DNA of 64,000 nt from CAYYJR01 sp964472305 (lineage in GTDB: Bacteria; Armatimonadota; Hebobacteria; CAIYQO01), in assembly GCA_964472305.1 (NCBI GenBank), contig CAYYJR010000007.1:62001-126000 (forward strand), given 5' to 3'. The notes under the pieces are model-generated. The model saw only the letters and a program-made list of their open reading frames with translations. It had not been told where the DNA came from and did no database searches. Position 1 is the stretch's first letter. Each line of letters starts with the position of its first letter. Positions 8,299-16,551 of this stretch are shown in pieces. Both the position numbers and the translations under genes were made by a program.

Positions 8299-9897
8299 CT
8301 ATTCAACCGCCGGGCGTGCCGTTGACGAGTCATCCGGGGGATCAGCGTGTGCCCGCGGAAGGTGGAGGCTGAACGTGGTGCCGATCCCCATCGTACTCTC
8401 CACTGTGACGCGGCCTTCGTGCGCGTGAATGATCTCCCGCACGATGGCCAGGCCCAGGCCAGTACCGCCGGGCTTGCCGCTGCCTTTGCCGGCGCGGTAA
8501 AAGCGGTCGAACACCCACGGCAGGTCTTCCGGCGGAATGCCGTCACCTTCATCGTGAATGCGCAGGCAGATCTCTGCTGCCCCGGCATCAATGGAAACGG
8601 TGATCGTCTTCCCCTCCGGCGTGTGGTGGCGGGCATTGTCAAGCAGGTTGCGCAGCGCCTGCGCCAGTCGGTCCTCATTCCCCTGGATCACCAGCGTCGC
8701 GACCTCCGCCGGCGGGGTCCACGCAATCGTGATCTGCTCTTGCCGTGCGTGCAGGCGCGCCAACTCCACGGCATCGGCGATCAGCGGGCCGATGGGCAGC
8801 GGTTGACGAGGAATTTCTACCGTACCGGCCTGCAGTTTGGAAAGCACCAGGATATCCGCCACCAGCCGTTGCAGACGCTCCGACTCGCGCACGATGATGC
8901 CGAGGAAGCGTTCGGCGGCGGCGGGATCGTCACCCAGCGCGCCATCGCTGAGTGTGTCGGCGCAGCCGGCGATGGCCGTAAGCGGGGTGCGCAATTCATG
9001 CGACACGTCAGCCAGCAGGTTGCGACGCAACTGCTCCTGGCGTTGCAGCGCGTCGGCCATCTGGTTGAAGGCGGCGCCCAGTTGCCCCACTTCATCGCGT
9101 CCGCTGTCGCGCATGCGCAGGTCGGTGCGTCCGGCGGCAAAAGCGCGCGCGATGCGCGTGGCGGATTGCAGTCCGGAAGCCACGTTGCCGGCAAGCAGGA
9201 TACTGACCAGCATGGTGATAAGCAGACTGGTGACCATGCTCAACATGATGCGCTGGCGCAGTTCACGCAGGTCGTTGTTCACCGAATCGACCGGGCGGTC
9301 CAGATACATGAGGAAGGCCAGCCGGCGTGCGCCGGTCGTTTTGTCGGTGCGGTAGACCGGCAGCGCGATATACATGGTCATCGGTGCGCCCTTGCGGTCA
9401 TCGGCAGGGCGGACGTCGGTGCGCAACGCGCGGGAAGCGATGGCGTTGCGCACTTCCGTGCGGGCGTAGAGCGCGGGGCGCACCTTGCGCTGCACGTCCC
9501 ACCAGCGCCCCCAATCGGGATAGTCCGAGTTGTTCTGCTCGCGGCCGTGCGGGTCCAGCACGCGGAAACGCGTGTCCGGAATCTTTTCGCAAAGGTAAAG
9601 CAGGCAGCGCCGTTGCGTCCAGTACAGGTCCAGCAAGTATGAATCCATGCTCGATTCGACCGGCGAGCGAATGGTGGTACCCAGCGTGGTGGCGACGTCG
9701 GTAAGCTGGTCCTGCTCACGCTGCATCATGAATCCCTTCATCGGCTCCAGCAACAGCAGCAGCACGAAGCCGAAAGAGATCGCCGTCACCAAAACATAGG
9801 TCACGGTCAGGCGCACGCGGAGCGAAGCCAGCCAGGTGAAGAAGCGGATCATCATGTGTGTATCGCGGGTGACGGGACGTGCGGAATACCGGATCAC
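8299..9897 (-). CDS. PhoR-type membrane sensor histidine kinase
   Basis: A 532-residue kinase that senses a signal outside or in the membrane and phosphorylates the regulator encoded just upstream. An N-terminal transmembrane helix (residues ~28-52, TYVLVTAISFGFVLLLLL) is followed by a ~170-residue extracytoplasmic sensor region, a second helix (~222-245), a HAMP linker, the dimerisation/phosphotransfer helix with DVSHELRTPLTA (phospho-acceptor His ~301) and an HATPase domain with N (LLDNARHH), G1 (DEGDGIP) and G2 (GGTGLGL) boxes. No PAS domain is visible. The start is GTG 9897, overlapping the regulator's stop codon as GTGA, the usual arrangement for translational coupling; an ATG pair near 9855 is the alternative but has no ribosome site. 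Similarity to PhoR suggests, but does not prove, phosphate or envelope sensing. Confidence 0.9.
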   Translation of the reverse strand: MIRYSARPVTRDTHMMIRFFTWLASLRVRLTVTYVLVTAISFGFVLLLLLEPMKGFMMQREQDQLTDVATTLGTTIRSPVESSMDSYLLDLYWTQRRCLLYLCEKIPDTRFRVLDPHGREQNNSDYPDWGRWWDVQRKVRPALYARTEVRNAIASRALRTDVRPADDRKGAPMTMYIALPVYRTDKTTGARRLAFLMYLDRPVDSVNNDLRELRQRIMLSMVTSLLITMLVSILLAGNVASGLQSATRIARAFAAGRTDLRMRDSGRDEVGQLGAAFNQMADALQRQEQLRRNLLADVSHELRTPLTAIAGCADTLSDGALGDDPAAAERFLGIIVRESERLQRLVADILVLSKLQAGTVEIPRQPLPIGPLIADAVELARLHARQEQITIAWTPPAEVATLVIQGNEDRLAQALRNLLDNARHHTPEGKTITVSIDAGAAEICLRIHDEGDGIPPEDLPWVFDRFYRAGKGSGKPGGTGLGLAIVREIIHAHEGRVTVESTMGIGTTFSLHLPRAHADPPDDSSTARPAVE

Positions 9898-10583
9898 CCC
9901 TCGTAATGAAATTTATACCCGACGCCGGGGACGGTTACGATCAGCCGCGGCGCGCCGGGATCGGGTTCCACCTTTTCGCGCAGGCGGCGCACGTGCACGT
10001 CCACCGTGCGCGGATCGCCGTAGAAGTCGTAGCCCCATACGTGGTCGAGGATGGCGTGGCGACTTAGCGCCAGGTCGGCGTTGCGCATCAAGTATTCCAG
10101 CAGCAGGAATTCCTTAGCGGTCAACGCGAGCAGCGCGCCGTCCAGCCGCGCCTCGTGGGTTAACGGGTCCAGGCACAGCGGGCCGACGTGCAGCCGCGCG
10201 GCGGGGGCGGTGGTGGGCGTCTTCGCGCGGCGCAGCACCGCCTTCACCCGCGCCACCAATTCACGCGGGCTGAACGGCTTGGTCACGTAATCATCCGCGC
10301 CCACTTCCAGGCCGACAATCTTGTCGATCTCCGTATCACGCGCGGTGAGCAGAATCACCGGCGTACCGAGATCGTGGCGCAGCTTGCCGCAAACCTCCAG
10401 GCCGTCGAGTCCCGGCATCGTAATGTCCAGAATCGCCAGGTCGGGGTGGCTGCGATGCGCAGCCTGTACCGCTTCCGGACCGTTGAGCGCCACGACCACC
10501 TCGTAGCCGCTTTTTTCCAGGTTATACTGGAGCAACTCGATGATGGAACGTTCGTCGTCAGCGATGAGAATGGTCTGCGCCAT
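9894..10583 (-). CDS. OmpR/PhoB-family response regulator
   Basis: This 229-residue DNA-binding regulator is the partner of the adjacent kinase. The receiver domain has the acidic pair DDE (~10-12), phospho-acceptor Asp in LAILDITMPG (~53), the conserved Thr in LLTARD and Lys in VTKPFSP. The C-terminal winged helix (residues ~125-229) has the PhoB-type pattern LTAKEFLLLEYLMRN...SRHAILDHVWGYDFYGDPRTVDVHV, whose last part is the recognition helix. ATG 10583 is chosen because GGAG lies 9 nt upstream; a GTG at 10598 is also in frame. The kinase start overlaps the stop, so the pair is made in fixed ratio. Target genes are unknown; PhoB itself binds pho boxes, and I found no convincing pho box array here. 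Confidence 0.9.
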   Translation of the reverse strand: MAQTILIADDERSIIELLQYNLEKSGYEVVVALNGPEAVQAAHRSHPDLAILDITMPGLDGLEVCGKLRHDLGTPVILLTARDTEIDKIVGLEVGADDYVTKPFSPRELVARVKAVLRRAKTPTTAPAARLHVGPLCLDPLTHEARLDGALLALTAKEFLLLEYLMRNADLALSRHAILDHVWGYDFYGDPRTVDVHVRRLREKVEPDPGAPRLIVTVPGVGYKFHYEG

Positions 10584-10666
10584 GGCATCCGACTCCACAA
10601 TGATTTTGGATTATTCGCTCACCCTTATCTCGTACACGTGACAGAGAAGTAACATCCAAAATCCAA

Positions 10667-11773
10667 TCATTCCAACGCCGTCATCCACATGCGCTCCAGC
10701 GCGAGATCGATGTTGGCGTTGCGCTCGATCAGGCGCTTGGTCTGCGCCATGGCCTGCAGGCCGGTGCGCAGCCGAGTGATGGGCAGGCGGCCGATGTGGC
10801 GGTCCAGCGCATCGGCGAAATCGACGTTGATGCGCATCGACCCCTGACCCAGTTCGGTCATCAACATATCACGCCACCACGAAGCGACCACGTCCAGCAG
10901 CGCGGGTAGATTGCGCCGTGTCAGCCGGTCGGCGGAGGGGCGCGACTTACCCTCGGCTTCTTCGTCCGGACTCTCGGTGTTCTCCGCCAGGCGATGCAGC
11001 ACCTCGGCCAATCGCAGCGCCGCGGGACGGCCCGCCGGCAGTAGGCGGTCAATCTCGGTCAGCAGCGCATGGCGCGTCTCCAGCACGCGCGGATTTCCCG
11101 CGCAGGAGAGCGCCCACCCGATGCGGCCATCCGCCATGCCGGTCAGCGCCAGCGCCTGCGTATGGTTGAGCGTGTCGCATCCCGCCAGCGCCTGCAGGAT
11201 GCTCTCGCGCGGCGCCTGGTGAAAGCGCACGGGCCGGCAGCGCGATACCAGCGTGGGCAGCACCGCGCTGGGCCGTGAGCTGATGAGAATCATCACCACG
11301 TGCACCGGCGGTTCTTCCACCGTCAGCAGCAGCGCGTTGCCCGCGTCTTCCTGCAGGCCGGGCCGATTGGCGGGATCGATGATGTAGACTTTATGCCGTC
11401 CCTCCAGCGGTTTCAGTTGAGCATCTTCACGCAGCGGCAGCGGGTGCGTTGCGCGCTCGCCCGCCCTCGTGCGAATGGCGTCGATGGAGATGACGGTCTT
11501 GTCGCCGGTGGTCTCCGGGGTGAACAGCCGCACGTCGGGATGATGCCCGAGGGTAATCATGCGGCACGACCGGCAGGCATCGCAAAAGTCGCCCGTCGCG
11601 CGCGCCGCCTCGTCGGTGCAGTTCAGCGCCTTGGCATAGGCCAGCGCGGTCGTGCGCTTGCCGATGCCCTCCGGTCCGTAAAACAGGTAGGCGTGGCCCA
11701 CCTGTTGCGCGGTAATTGTCCGGCGCAGCATCTCGATGGCGATGTCCTGGGCATAGATATAGGAGAATGGCAC
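10667..11773 (-). CDS. holB: DNA polymerase III subunit delta-prime (clamp-loader ATPase)
   Basis: This 368-residue AAA+ protein belongs to the clamp loader that places the sliding clamp on DNA. It carries Walker A GPEGIGKRTT (~residue 35), a zinc module with Cys spacing C-x12-C-x2-C-x2-C (ending CDACRSC) and a Walker B/sensor region with VYIIDPANRPGLQEDAGNALL. HolB of E. coli has lost ATP binding, but many bacteria keep an intact P-loop, as here. DnaX would be longer, with tau domains, so delta-prime is the better name. The reading frame extends upstream to 11860, but that part is non-coding in character; GTG 11773 fits the VPFSYIYAQDIAIEML start and sits exactly where transcription should begin from the promoter at 11781-11809. 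Confidence 0.85.
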   Translation of the reverse strand: MPFSYIYAQDIAIEMLRRTITAQQVGHAYLFYGPEGIGKRTTALAYAKALNCTDEAARATGDFCDACRSCRMITLGHHPDVRLFTPETTGDKTVISIDAIRTRAGERATHPLPLREDAQLKPLEGRHKVYIIDPANRPGLQEDAGNALLLTVEEPPVHVVMILISSRPSAVLPTLVSRCRPVRFHQAPRESILQALAGCDTLNHTQALALTGMADGRIGWALSCAGNPRVLETRHALLTEIDRLLPAGRPAALRLAEVLHRLAENTESPDEEAEGKSRPSADRLTRRNLPALLDVVASWWRDMLMTELGQGSMRINVDFADALDRHIGRLPITRLRTGLQAMAQTKRLIERNANIDLALERMWMTALE

Positions 11774-11780
11774 GGGAACT

Positions 11781-11809
11781 ATTATACCGTTCCCGCGGGA
11801 TTCTGTCGC
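11781..11809 (-). promoter_or_regulatory. Promoter of holB, predicted leaderless
   Basis: On the minus strand GCGACA (11809-11804) and a perfect TATAAT (11786-11781) are 17 nt apart. Only 7 nt separate the -10 box from GTG 11773, so the first transcribed base should be the start codon itself. No Shine-Dalgarno sequence is present. Confidence 0.6.
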
Positions 11810-11869
11810 GGGTTTGCTAATCGGTGATTCGCTTTCCCGGAGTAGAAAGGACGCTTGCACTCCGCGCGA

Positions 11870-13885
11870 CTATCCCGCCAGCACTCGCCGCGCCGCCTCC
11901 ATCACCCGCTCGACGGTGATGCCGAATTTTTCCAGCACCGTCGCGCCGGGGGCACTGGCGCCGAAGTGATCAAGGCCGACAGCGATGCCGCGCAAGCCCA
12001 GATAGTGTTCCCACCCGAGCCTGGCGCCGGCCTCCACCGACACGCGCGCCGTGACCACCGCCGGCAGCACGCTCTCGCGGTATTCGGGCAATTGCGCGTC
12101 GAAGAGTTTCCAACTCGGCAGCGAGACCACCCGCACGCGATGGCCTTCCTTCGCCAGCCGCTCGCCCGCTTCCAGCGCCAACTGCACCTCGGAGCCGGTC
12201 CCAATAAGAATGAGCTGTGGAATCTCGTCGCCGGACTGCCACAGGATGTAACCTCCCTGGCGTAATCCCAGCGCGGGAGCATACTTCACGCGGTCCAGCG
12301 ACGGCACGGGTTGACGGGTAAGCGCGAGAGCGGTCGGTCCGCCGGTATTGGTGAGCGCCATGCGCCACGCCTCCGCCGTTTCCGCGGGGTCGGCGGGACG
12401 GATGAGCGTCAGGTTAGGCACTGCGCGCAGGTTCATCAACTGCTCGACGGGCTGGTGCGTCGGGCCATCCCCGCCGAGGGCGATGCTGTCGTGGGTAAAC
12501 ACGTAGATCACCTGCAGGCCCATCAGCGCCGCCAGCCGCATGGGCGGGCGCATATAGTCGGAAAAGAGCAGGAAGGTCGCGGTGTAGGGGATGATGCCGC
12601 CGTGCAGCGCGAGGCCGTTGGCAATGCCGCCCATCGCGTGTTCGCGCACGCCGAAGTGCAGGTTGCGTCCGCAATGGTCTTCTGGCGTAAAATCGCCGAT
12701 GCCGTTGATGAGCGTCTTCGTGCTGGGCGCCAGGTCGCCCGATCCGCCCAGTAGCGCGGGCAGGTGCGGTGCCAGCGCGTTGATTACCTTGCCGCCGGCG
12801 TCGCGGGTAGCCATCGGCGGCGCGTCGGACCGGAACAGGCGGTCCAGCTCCGTATCCCACCCCTCCGGCAGCTTGTGCAGCATCTGCGCCTGAAATTGCG
12901 CCGCCGGCACCGGATGCTCGACGGTATACCGGTTGAACAGGTCCTGCCAGGCGTGCCGCGCCTGTTGGCCGCGCGCACGCGCCTGTCGCAGATGCGCCAG
13001 CACATCGTCGGGCACCAGAAACGCCGGCTCCAGCGGCCAGCCCAGCATTTCCTTCGCCGCGCGTGCGTTCTCCGCGCCCAGCGGCTCACCGTGCACTTTT
13101 CCGGTACCCTGTTCAGGACTGCCATAGCCGATGATGGTACAGCAGATAATGAGCGATGGGCGATCCAGTTCGGCACGCGCCTGGCGGAGCGCGGTGTCGA
13201 GAGCAAGGATATCGTTGCCGTCCAGCGGGCCCAGCACCTGCCAGCCGTAGGCCGCAAAGCGCAGCGCGACATTTTCACGGAACGCGATATCGGTGCTGCC
13301 CTCGATGGAGACGTCGTTATCATCATACAGATAGATCAATTTGCCCAGCCGCAGCGTGCCCGCCAGGCTGGCCGCCTCGCTGGAGACGCCTTCCTCCATA
13401 TCGCCGTCAGACGCAATGGCGTAGGTGTAATGATTGACGATCTCGAAGCCGGGCCGGTTGAACTGGCACGCCAGCCAGCGCTCGGCGATGGCCATGCCCA
13501 CGCCATCGGCAAATCCCTGCCCGAGCGGGCCGGTGGTGGCCTCGACTCCCGGCGTCACCCCATGCTCGGGATGCCCCGGCGTCAGGCTGTCCCACTGGCG
13601 GTACTGCTTGAGATCGTCAAGCGCCAGGTGATAGCCGGTCAGAAAGAGCAGCGCGTAGAGCAACAGGGAGCCGTGCCCGGCGGAGAGCACGAAGCGGTCA
13701 CGGTCCGGCCACGACGGATCGGCGGGATCGTGCTTGAGGAAGCGATCCCACAGCACGTAGCCCATCGGCGCCGCTCCCATCGGCATGCCCGGATGGCCGG
13801 AGTTGGCCTTCTCCACGGCATCGACCGCCAGGAAGCGGATGGTATTGATGGCGCGGTGGTCAAGATCCATCGCCGGCAGTGTCAT
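11870..13885 (-). CDS. tkt: Transketolase
   Basis: This 671-residue thiamine-diphosphate enzyme moves two-carbon units between sugar phosphates in the pentose phosphate pathway. The N-terminal domain starts INTIRFLAVDAVEKANSGHPG, the transketolase signature with a cofactor-contacting His, and contains the thiamine-diphosphate motif GDGDMEEG...EAASLAG (~residues 150-165) and YDDNDVSIEG. The pyrimidine domain includes REHAMGGIANGLALHGG and FTHDSIALGGDGPTHQPVEQL. The C-terminal domain is complete and the length is normal. ATG 13885 is chosen because GGGAGGG lies 7-8 nt upstream; the longer frame to 13960 has no ribosome site. A TACAAT hexamer upstream, near 13910, may be its -10 box. It follows the folate operon in the same direction after a 125-nt gap and is probably a separate unit. 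Confidence 0.95.
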   Translation of the reverse strand: MTLPAMDLDHRAINTIRFLAVDAVEKANSGHPGMPMGAAPMGYVLWDRFLKHDPADPSWPDRDRFVLSAGHGSLLLYALLFLTGYHLALDDLKQYRQWDSLTPGHPEHGVTPGVEATTGPLGQGFADGVGMAIAERWLACQFNRPGFEIVNHYTYAIASDGDMEEGVSSEAASLAGTLRLGKLIYLYDDNDVSIEGSTDIAFRENVALRFAAYGWQVLGPLDGNDILALDTALRQARAELDRPSLIICCTIIGYGSPEQGTGKVHGEPLGAENARAAKEMLGWPLEPAFLVPDDVLAHLRQARARGQQARHAWQDLFNRYTVEHPVPAAQFQAQMLHKLPEGWDTELDRLFRSDAPPMATRDAGGKVINALAPHLPALLGGSGDLAPSTKTLINGIGDFTPEDHCGRNLHFGVREHAMGGIANGLALHGGIIPYTATFLLFSDYMRPPMRLAALMGLQVIYVFTHDSIALGGDGPTHQPVEQLMNLRAVPNLTLIRPADPAETAEAWRMALTNTGGPTALALTRQPVPSLDRVKYAPALGLRQGGYILWQSGDEIPQLILIGTGSEVQLALEAGERLAKEGHRVRVVSLPSWKLFDAQLPEYRESVLPAVVTARVSVEAGARLGWEHYLGLRGIAVGLDHFGASAPGATVLEKFGITVERVMEAARRVLAG

Positions 13886-14010
13886 GACAGCACCCTCCCG
13901 TCCCGTTATTGTAGACGCGCGAAAGGCCGGCATGCGGTATGGTTTTTGCCGCAAGAGCATGGAAAGCGCACAAAATACGCTGGGCGTGCCTATACGACGA
14001 GCTTCGTGGC

Positions 14011-14586
14011 CTATAACGGCTTTTCACGCCCGATGAGTGCGAGGAATTCGTTGCGGGTCGTGCTGGAGTTGCGGAAGCCGCCCAGCATCGACGAGGTGGT
14101 CATCATCGAGTTCTGCTTTCCCACCCCGCGCATCATCATGCACAGGTGGCGCGCCTCGATGATGACGCCGACGCCCAACGGCGCGATGGTCTCCATGATG
14201 GTATGTGCGATCTGATCAGTCAGCCGCTCTTGAATCTGCAGCCGGCGGGCGAACATATCGACCACGCGCGCCAGCTTGCTGAGACCGAAAACTTTGCCGT
14301 CGGGTATGTAGCCGATATGGCAGCGTCCGTAGAAAGGGAGCATGTGATGCTCACACAGGCTGTAGAGTTCGATGTCCCGTGCGATAATCATGTTGCTGGT
14401 AGGCTCTTCCTGCGTAAAGATGGCATTGTTGATCATGGCGTCCAGGTTGACGCGATACCCGGAGGTGAGAAATTCGAAGGCGCTAGCCACGCGGTGCGGG
14501 GTATTCAACAGTCCCTCGCGGGCGGGATCTTCACCCAGTTCAGTGAGCAGTTCGCGGATAAGCTGTTCCACTCTCGCTCGATTCAT
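14011..14586 (-). CDS. folE: GTP cyclohydrolase I
   Basis: This 191-residue enzyme converts GTP to 7,8-dihydroneopterin triphosphate, the first step of folate and pterin synthesis. Zinc ligands are visible: Cys and two His in CEHHMLPF (~residues 77-84) and a distal Cys in ARHLCMMMRGVGKQNS. The signature SKLARVVDMFARRLQIQERLTDQIA is complete, and length is typical for the bacterial type I enzyme. It is the last gene of the pterin operon: folK ends 4 nt upstream of its ATG, and AAGGATG supplies the ribosome site. Coding the first pathway enzyme last suggests that the order reflects operon assembly rather than reaction order. Confidence 0.95.
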   Translation of the reverse strand: MNRARVEQLIRELLTELGEDPAREGLLNTPHRVASAFEFLTSGYRVNLDAMINNAIFTQEEPTSNMIIARDIELYSLCEHHMLPFYGRCHIGYIPDGKVFGLSKLARVVDMFARRLQIQERLTDQIAHTIMETIAPLGVGVIIEARHLCMMMRGVGKQNSMMTTSSMLGGFRNSSTTRNEFLALIGREKPL

Positions 14587-14590
14587 GCGG

Positions 14591-15112
14591 TCATCCTTTC
14601 GGCAGTTGCAGCGCCTCGCACAACGCGGCGGTGAAGTCCGGCAGCGGGGTGAGTCCCACGGTGGACAGCGCGGCGGCCGCCTGGCAGATGGGCAGTCCGG
14701 TGTCGGGCAGCTTCAGCGCCGGCGCCAACTCACACAGCGGGATGGCGATGAACGCGCGTCGTGGAATTTCCGGGTCAGGAAGCCGCACGCCGTCTTCGTC
14801 GAGCACCAGTTGGTCATACAGCAGCAAATCCAGGTCGATGGGGCGCGGCGCGTAGCGATCTCCGCCGCGTTCGCGGCCTAACTCGGCTTCGATTTCACGC
14901 AGCACGTCATATTTCAGCCCGTGTGGGGTGAAGTCAGTTTCCACCTCAACGACACCATTAATGAACGGCGGCTGCGCGGGATGTGTAAGTGGCGGAGTGC
15001 GGTAGAAGGTGGAGAGGCGTTCAAGGCGCACCAGGGCGCGCAACCGGCGTAGCGCCTGCAGGATATGCGCTTCGGGATCGAGGTTTGCGCCCACGCCGAT
15101 AAATGCCTGCAT
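14591..15112 (-). CDS. folK: 2-amino-4-hydroxy-6-hydroxymethyldihydropteridine pyrophosphokinase
   Basis: This 173-residue enzyme transfers pyrophosphate from ATP to 6-hydroxymethyldihydropterin. It begins MQAFIGVGANLDPE, the normal family start, and has the substrate-binding RTPP (with STFYRTPP ~36-43), FINGVVEVET and the metal/ATP signature RYAPRPIDLDLLLYD (~95-109), where the two Asp hold magnesium. The frame is open to 15238, but that extension overlaps folB and is arginine-rich shadow sequence, so ATG 15112 is used. folB ends 4 nt upstream. Together with folB and folE it forms most of the route to dihydropteroate; folP (dihydropteroate synthase) is not in this window. Confidence 0.95.
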   Translation of the reverse strand: MQAFIGVGANLDPEAHILQALRRLRALVRLERLSTFYRTPPLTHPAQPPFINGVVEVETDFTPHGLKYDVLREIEAELGRERGGDRYAPRPIDLDLLLYDQLVLDEDGVRLPDPEIPRRAFIAIPLCELAPALKLPDTGLPICQAAAALSTVGLTPLPDFTAALCEALQLPKG

Positions 15113-15116
15113 GCAA

Positions 15117-15473
15117 TCACTCCATTCTGTCGCGGACGATCTCCACGCCCACGCTGCGGGCAAAGCGAAGCGCCGACGGCTTTTCCACCCGTACCTGCGC
15201 CTGTTGCACCGCGGGATGCTCCAGGCACAGATCGGCAATCCGTTCCGCCAGTGCTTCCACCAGGAAAAAGTTCGATTGCTCGGTCATCGCCACGATGCGT
15301 TTCTTGATGGCGCGGTAATCCACCGCGTCTTCCAGCCGGTCGCTGCGTCCGGCGGTGCGCAGGTCGGCGTCGAGCGTCACGTTGATGACGATGTCCTGTT
15401 TTTCGCGCCGCTCATCGTCATTCACGCCCAGCACACACCGCACCAGCAAGTCCTCAATGAGGATTTTGTCCAC
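15117..15473 (-). CDS. folB: Dihydroneopterin aldolase
   Basis: This 118-residue enzyme cleaves dihydroneopterin to 6-hydroxymethyldihydropterin and glycolaldehyde. The sequence VDKILIEDLLVRCVLGVNDDERREKQDIVINVTLDAD has the usual strand pattern with the conserved pterin-anchoring Glu in the second half (NFFLVEALAERIADLCL). The start GTG 15473 is favoured by GGAG 7 nt upstream; a longer frame from 15500 would put more of it inside the SDR gene. Even so the first ~20 bases overlap the 3' end of that gene, which suggests translational coupling. FolB and FolX-type epimerases are paralogous; FolX cannot be fully excluded by eye, but the operon context with folK and folE favours FolB. Confidence 0.9.
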   Translation of the reverse strand: MDKILIEDLLVRCVLGVNDDERREKQDIVINVTLDADLRTAGRSDRLEDAVDYRAIKKRIVAMTEQSNFFLVEALAERIADLCLEHPAVQQAQVRVEKPSALRFARSVGVEIVRDRME

Positions 15474-16209
15474 CGATATACTCCAGCAGGTGCCGGCCAC
15501 CGTCCACGTAGATTACCTCGCCGGTCATGAAGTCGCTCGTGAGCAGAAAACACACGGCGTCGGCAATGTCCTGCGGATCGCCGTGGCGTTTCAGTGGCAC
15601 GGTGTTTTTCAGCTTTTCCAGGTAACTCTCGTCTTTGCCCGGCGGCGGCAGAATCAAGCCCGGCGCCACCCCGTTGACGGTAATAGCCGGCGCATAGCTC
15701 AACGCCATCATGCGTGTGAACTGCGCCAGCACGTGTTTGCTCATCATGTAGGCCACATGCGTCCAGTCGTATCCCTTCAGCCGGGAATCGAGCAGGTTGA
15801 CGATGCGCCCCGCGCCTACCTGCTGGGCGAAGGCACGGCACAGCACGAACGGCGCCCACGCGTTCACTTCCATATTTGCCTGCAAATCGGCGAAAGTGAT
15901 GTTCTCCAATTGATCCGGCGGGAAAATGGAGGCGTTATTCACCAGCAGTTCGAAGCCGCCGGTGAGTCGCAGCGTGCGCTCGATCAGCGTGTCGTATTCG
16001 TTGGTGGTAGTAAAGTCGGCGGCAATCGTCCATGCCGCCACCCCGCGCGTACGCACTTCGCGCGCCAACTCCTCTGCCTCCGCGGCTGAGTGGCGATAGT
16101 GGATGACCACGTTCGCCCCCGCCTCTGCCAACGTCAGCGCGGTTTCACGTCCGATGCGCTTCGCTGCGCCGGTGATCAATGCCGTCTTACCACGTAATGC
16201 TGTTGCCAT
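15454..16209 (-). CDS. Short-chain dehydrogenase resembling pteridine reductase (FolM/PTR1-like)
   Basis: A 251-residue classical SDR. The cofactor site TGAAKRIGRE (~residues 14-23) with a basic Lys-Arg pair favours NADPH and is very like the pteridine reductase group, as is NNAS in LLVNNASIF. The active-site YxxxK is YMMSK, with an upstream Ser in NLLDSRL; the C-terminal VDGGRHL is typical. In E. coli, FolM reduces dihydromonapterin or dihydrofolate; PTR1 of trypanosomatids reduces biopterin and folate. Lying between pterin carbinolamine dehydratase and folB, this enzyme probably reduces a pterin or dihydrofolate. That matters if dihydrofolate reductase is missing elsewhere. ATG 16209 has GGAGA 6 nt upstream; the frame to 16302 overlaps the dehydratase and is rejected. 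Confidence 0.8.
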   Translation of the reverse strand: MATALRGKTALITGAAKRIGRETALTLAEAGANVVIHYRHSAAEAEELAREVRTRGVAAWTIAADFTTTNEYDTLIERTLRLTGGFELLVNNASIFPPDQLENITFADLQANMEVNAWAPFVLCRAFAQQVGAGRIVNLLDSRLKGYDWTHVAYMMSKHVLAQFTRMMALSYAPAITVNGVAPGLILPPPGKDESYLEKLKNTVPLKRHGDPQDIADAVCFLLTSDFMTGEVIYVDGGRHLLEYIGGQNPH

Positions 16210-16261
16210 GAAGTGTCTCCGATGACTGTTTTTCCGGTCGGGTGATACGCTCCGCGAACCC

Positions 16262-16537
16262 TCACGCCACCGTATCGATTTTCTCCGCCAGGATGAAGTC
16301 ATTGCGCGTCAGGCCATCGACTTTATGCGTGCGCAACACCAGGCGGACGGTGTTATACGAAATGTAGATATCCGGATGGTGGTTCATCTGCTGCGCCAAC
16401 TCGGCAATGCGGTTGACGAAGGCGATAGCGGCGGGGAAGTCGGGGAAGGTGAATTCCCGCGCTATCTCCCGTTCCCGCACTGTCCAGCGTGGCGTCGCAT
16501 TCGCGAGCGCCGCAACATCATCCTTACCCAGTGCCAT
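16262..16537 (-). CDS. phhB: Pterin-4a-carbinolamine dehydratase
   Basis: A complete 91-residue member of the PCD/DCoH family, which dehydrates 4a-hydroxytetrahydropterins so that they can be recycled. The signature is intact: MNHHPDIYISYNTVRLVLRT (His-His-Pro near residue 52) followed by HKVDGLTRND. The start is ATG 16537 with GAGG 7 nt upstream. In organisms with phenylalanine hydroxylase it supports that enzyme, but none is present here. Instead it is placed between an FAD oxidoreductase (14 nt upstream) and the pteridine reductase-like SDR (52 nt downstream). Such PCD proteins have also been linked to folate and molybdopterin metabolism. The family assignment is secure; the role is inferred. 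Confidence 0.9.
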   Translation of the reverse strand: MALGKDDVAALANATPRWTVREREIAREFTFPDFPAAIAFVNRIAELAQQMNHHPDIYISYNTVRLVLRTHKVDGLTRNDFILAEKIDTVA

Positions 16538-16551
16538 TATTATACCTCATT

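Noticed and set aside
16538..16550. TATAAT immediately before the pterin dehydratase start
   Set aside because: It sits 1 nt from the ATG, so transcription would begin inside the gene; GAGG at 7 nt spacing explains the region as a ribosome site.
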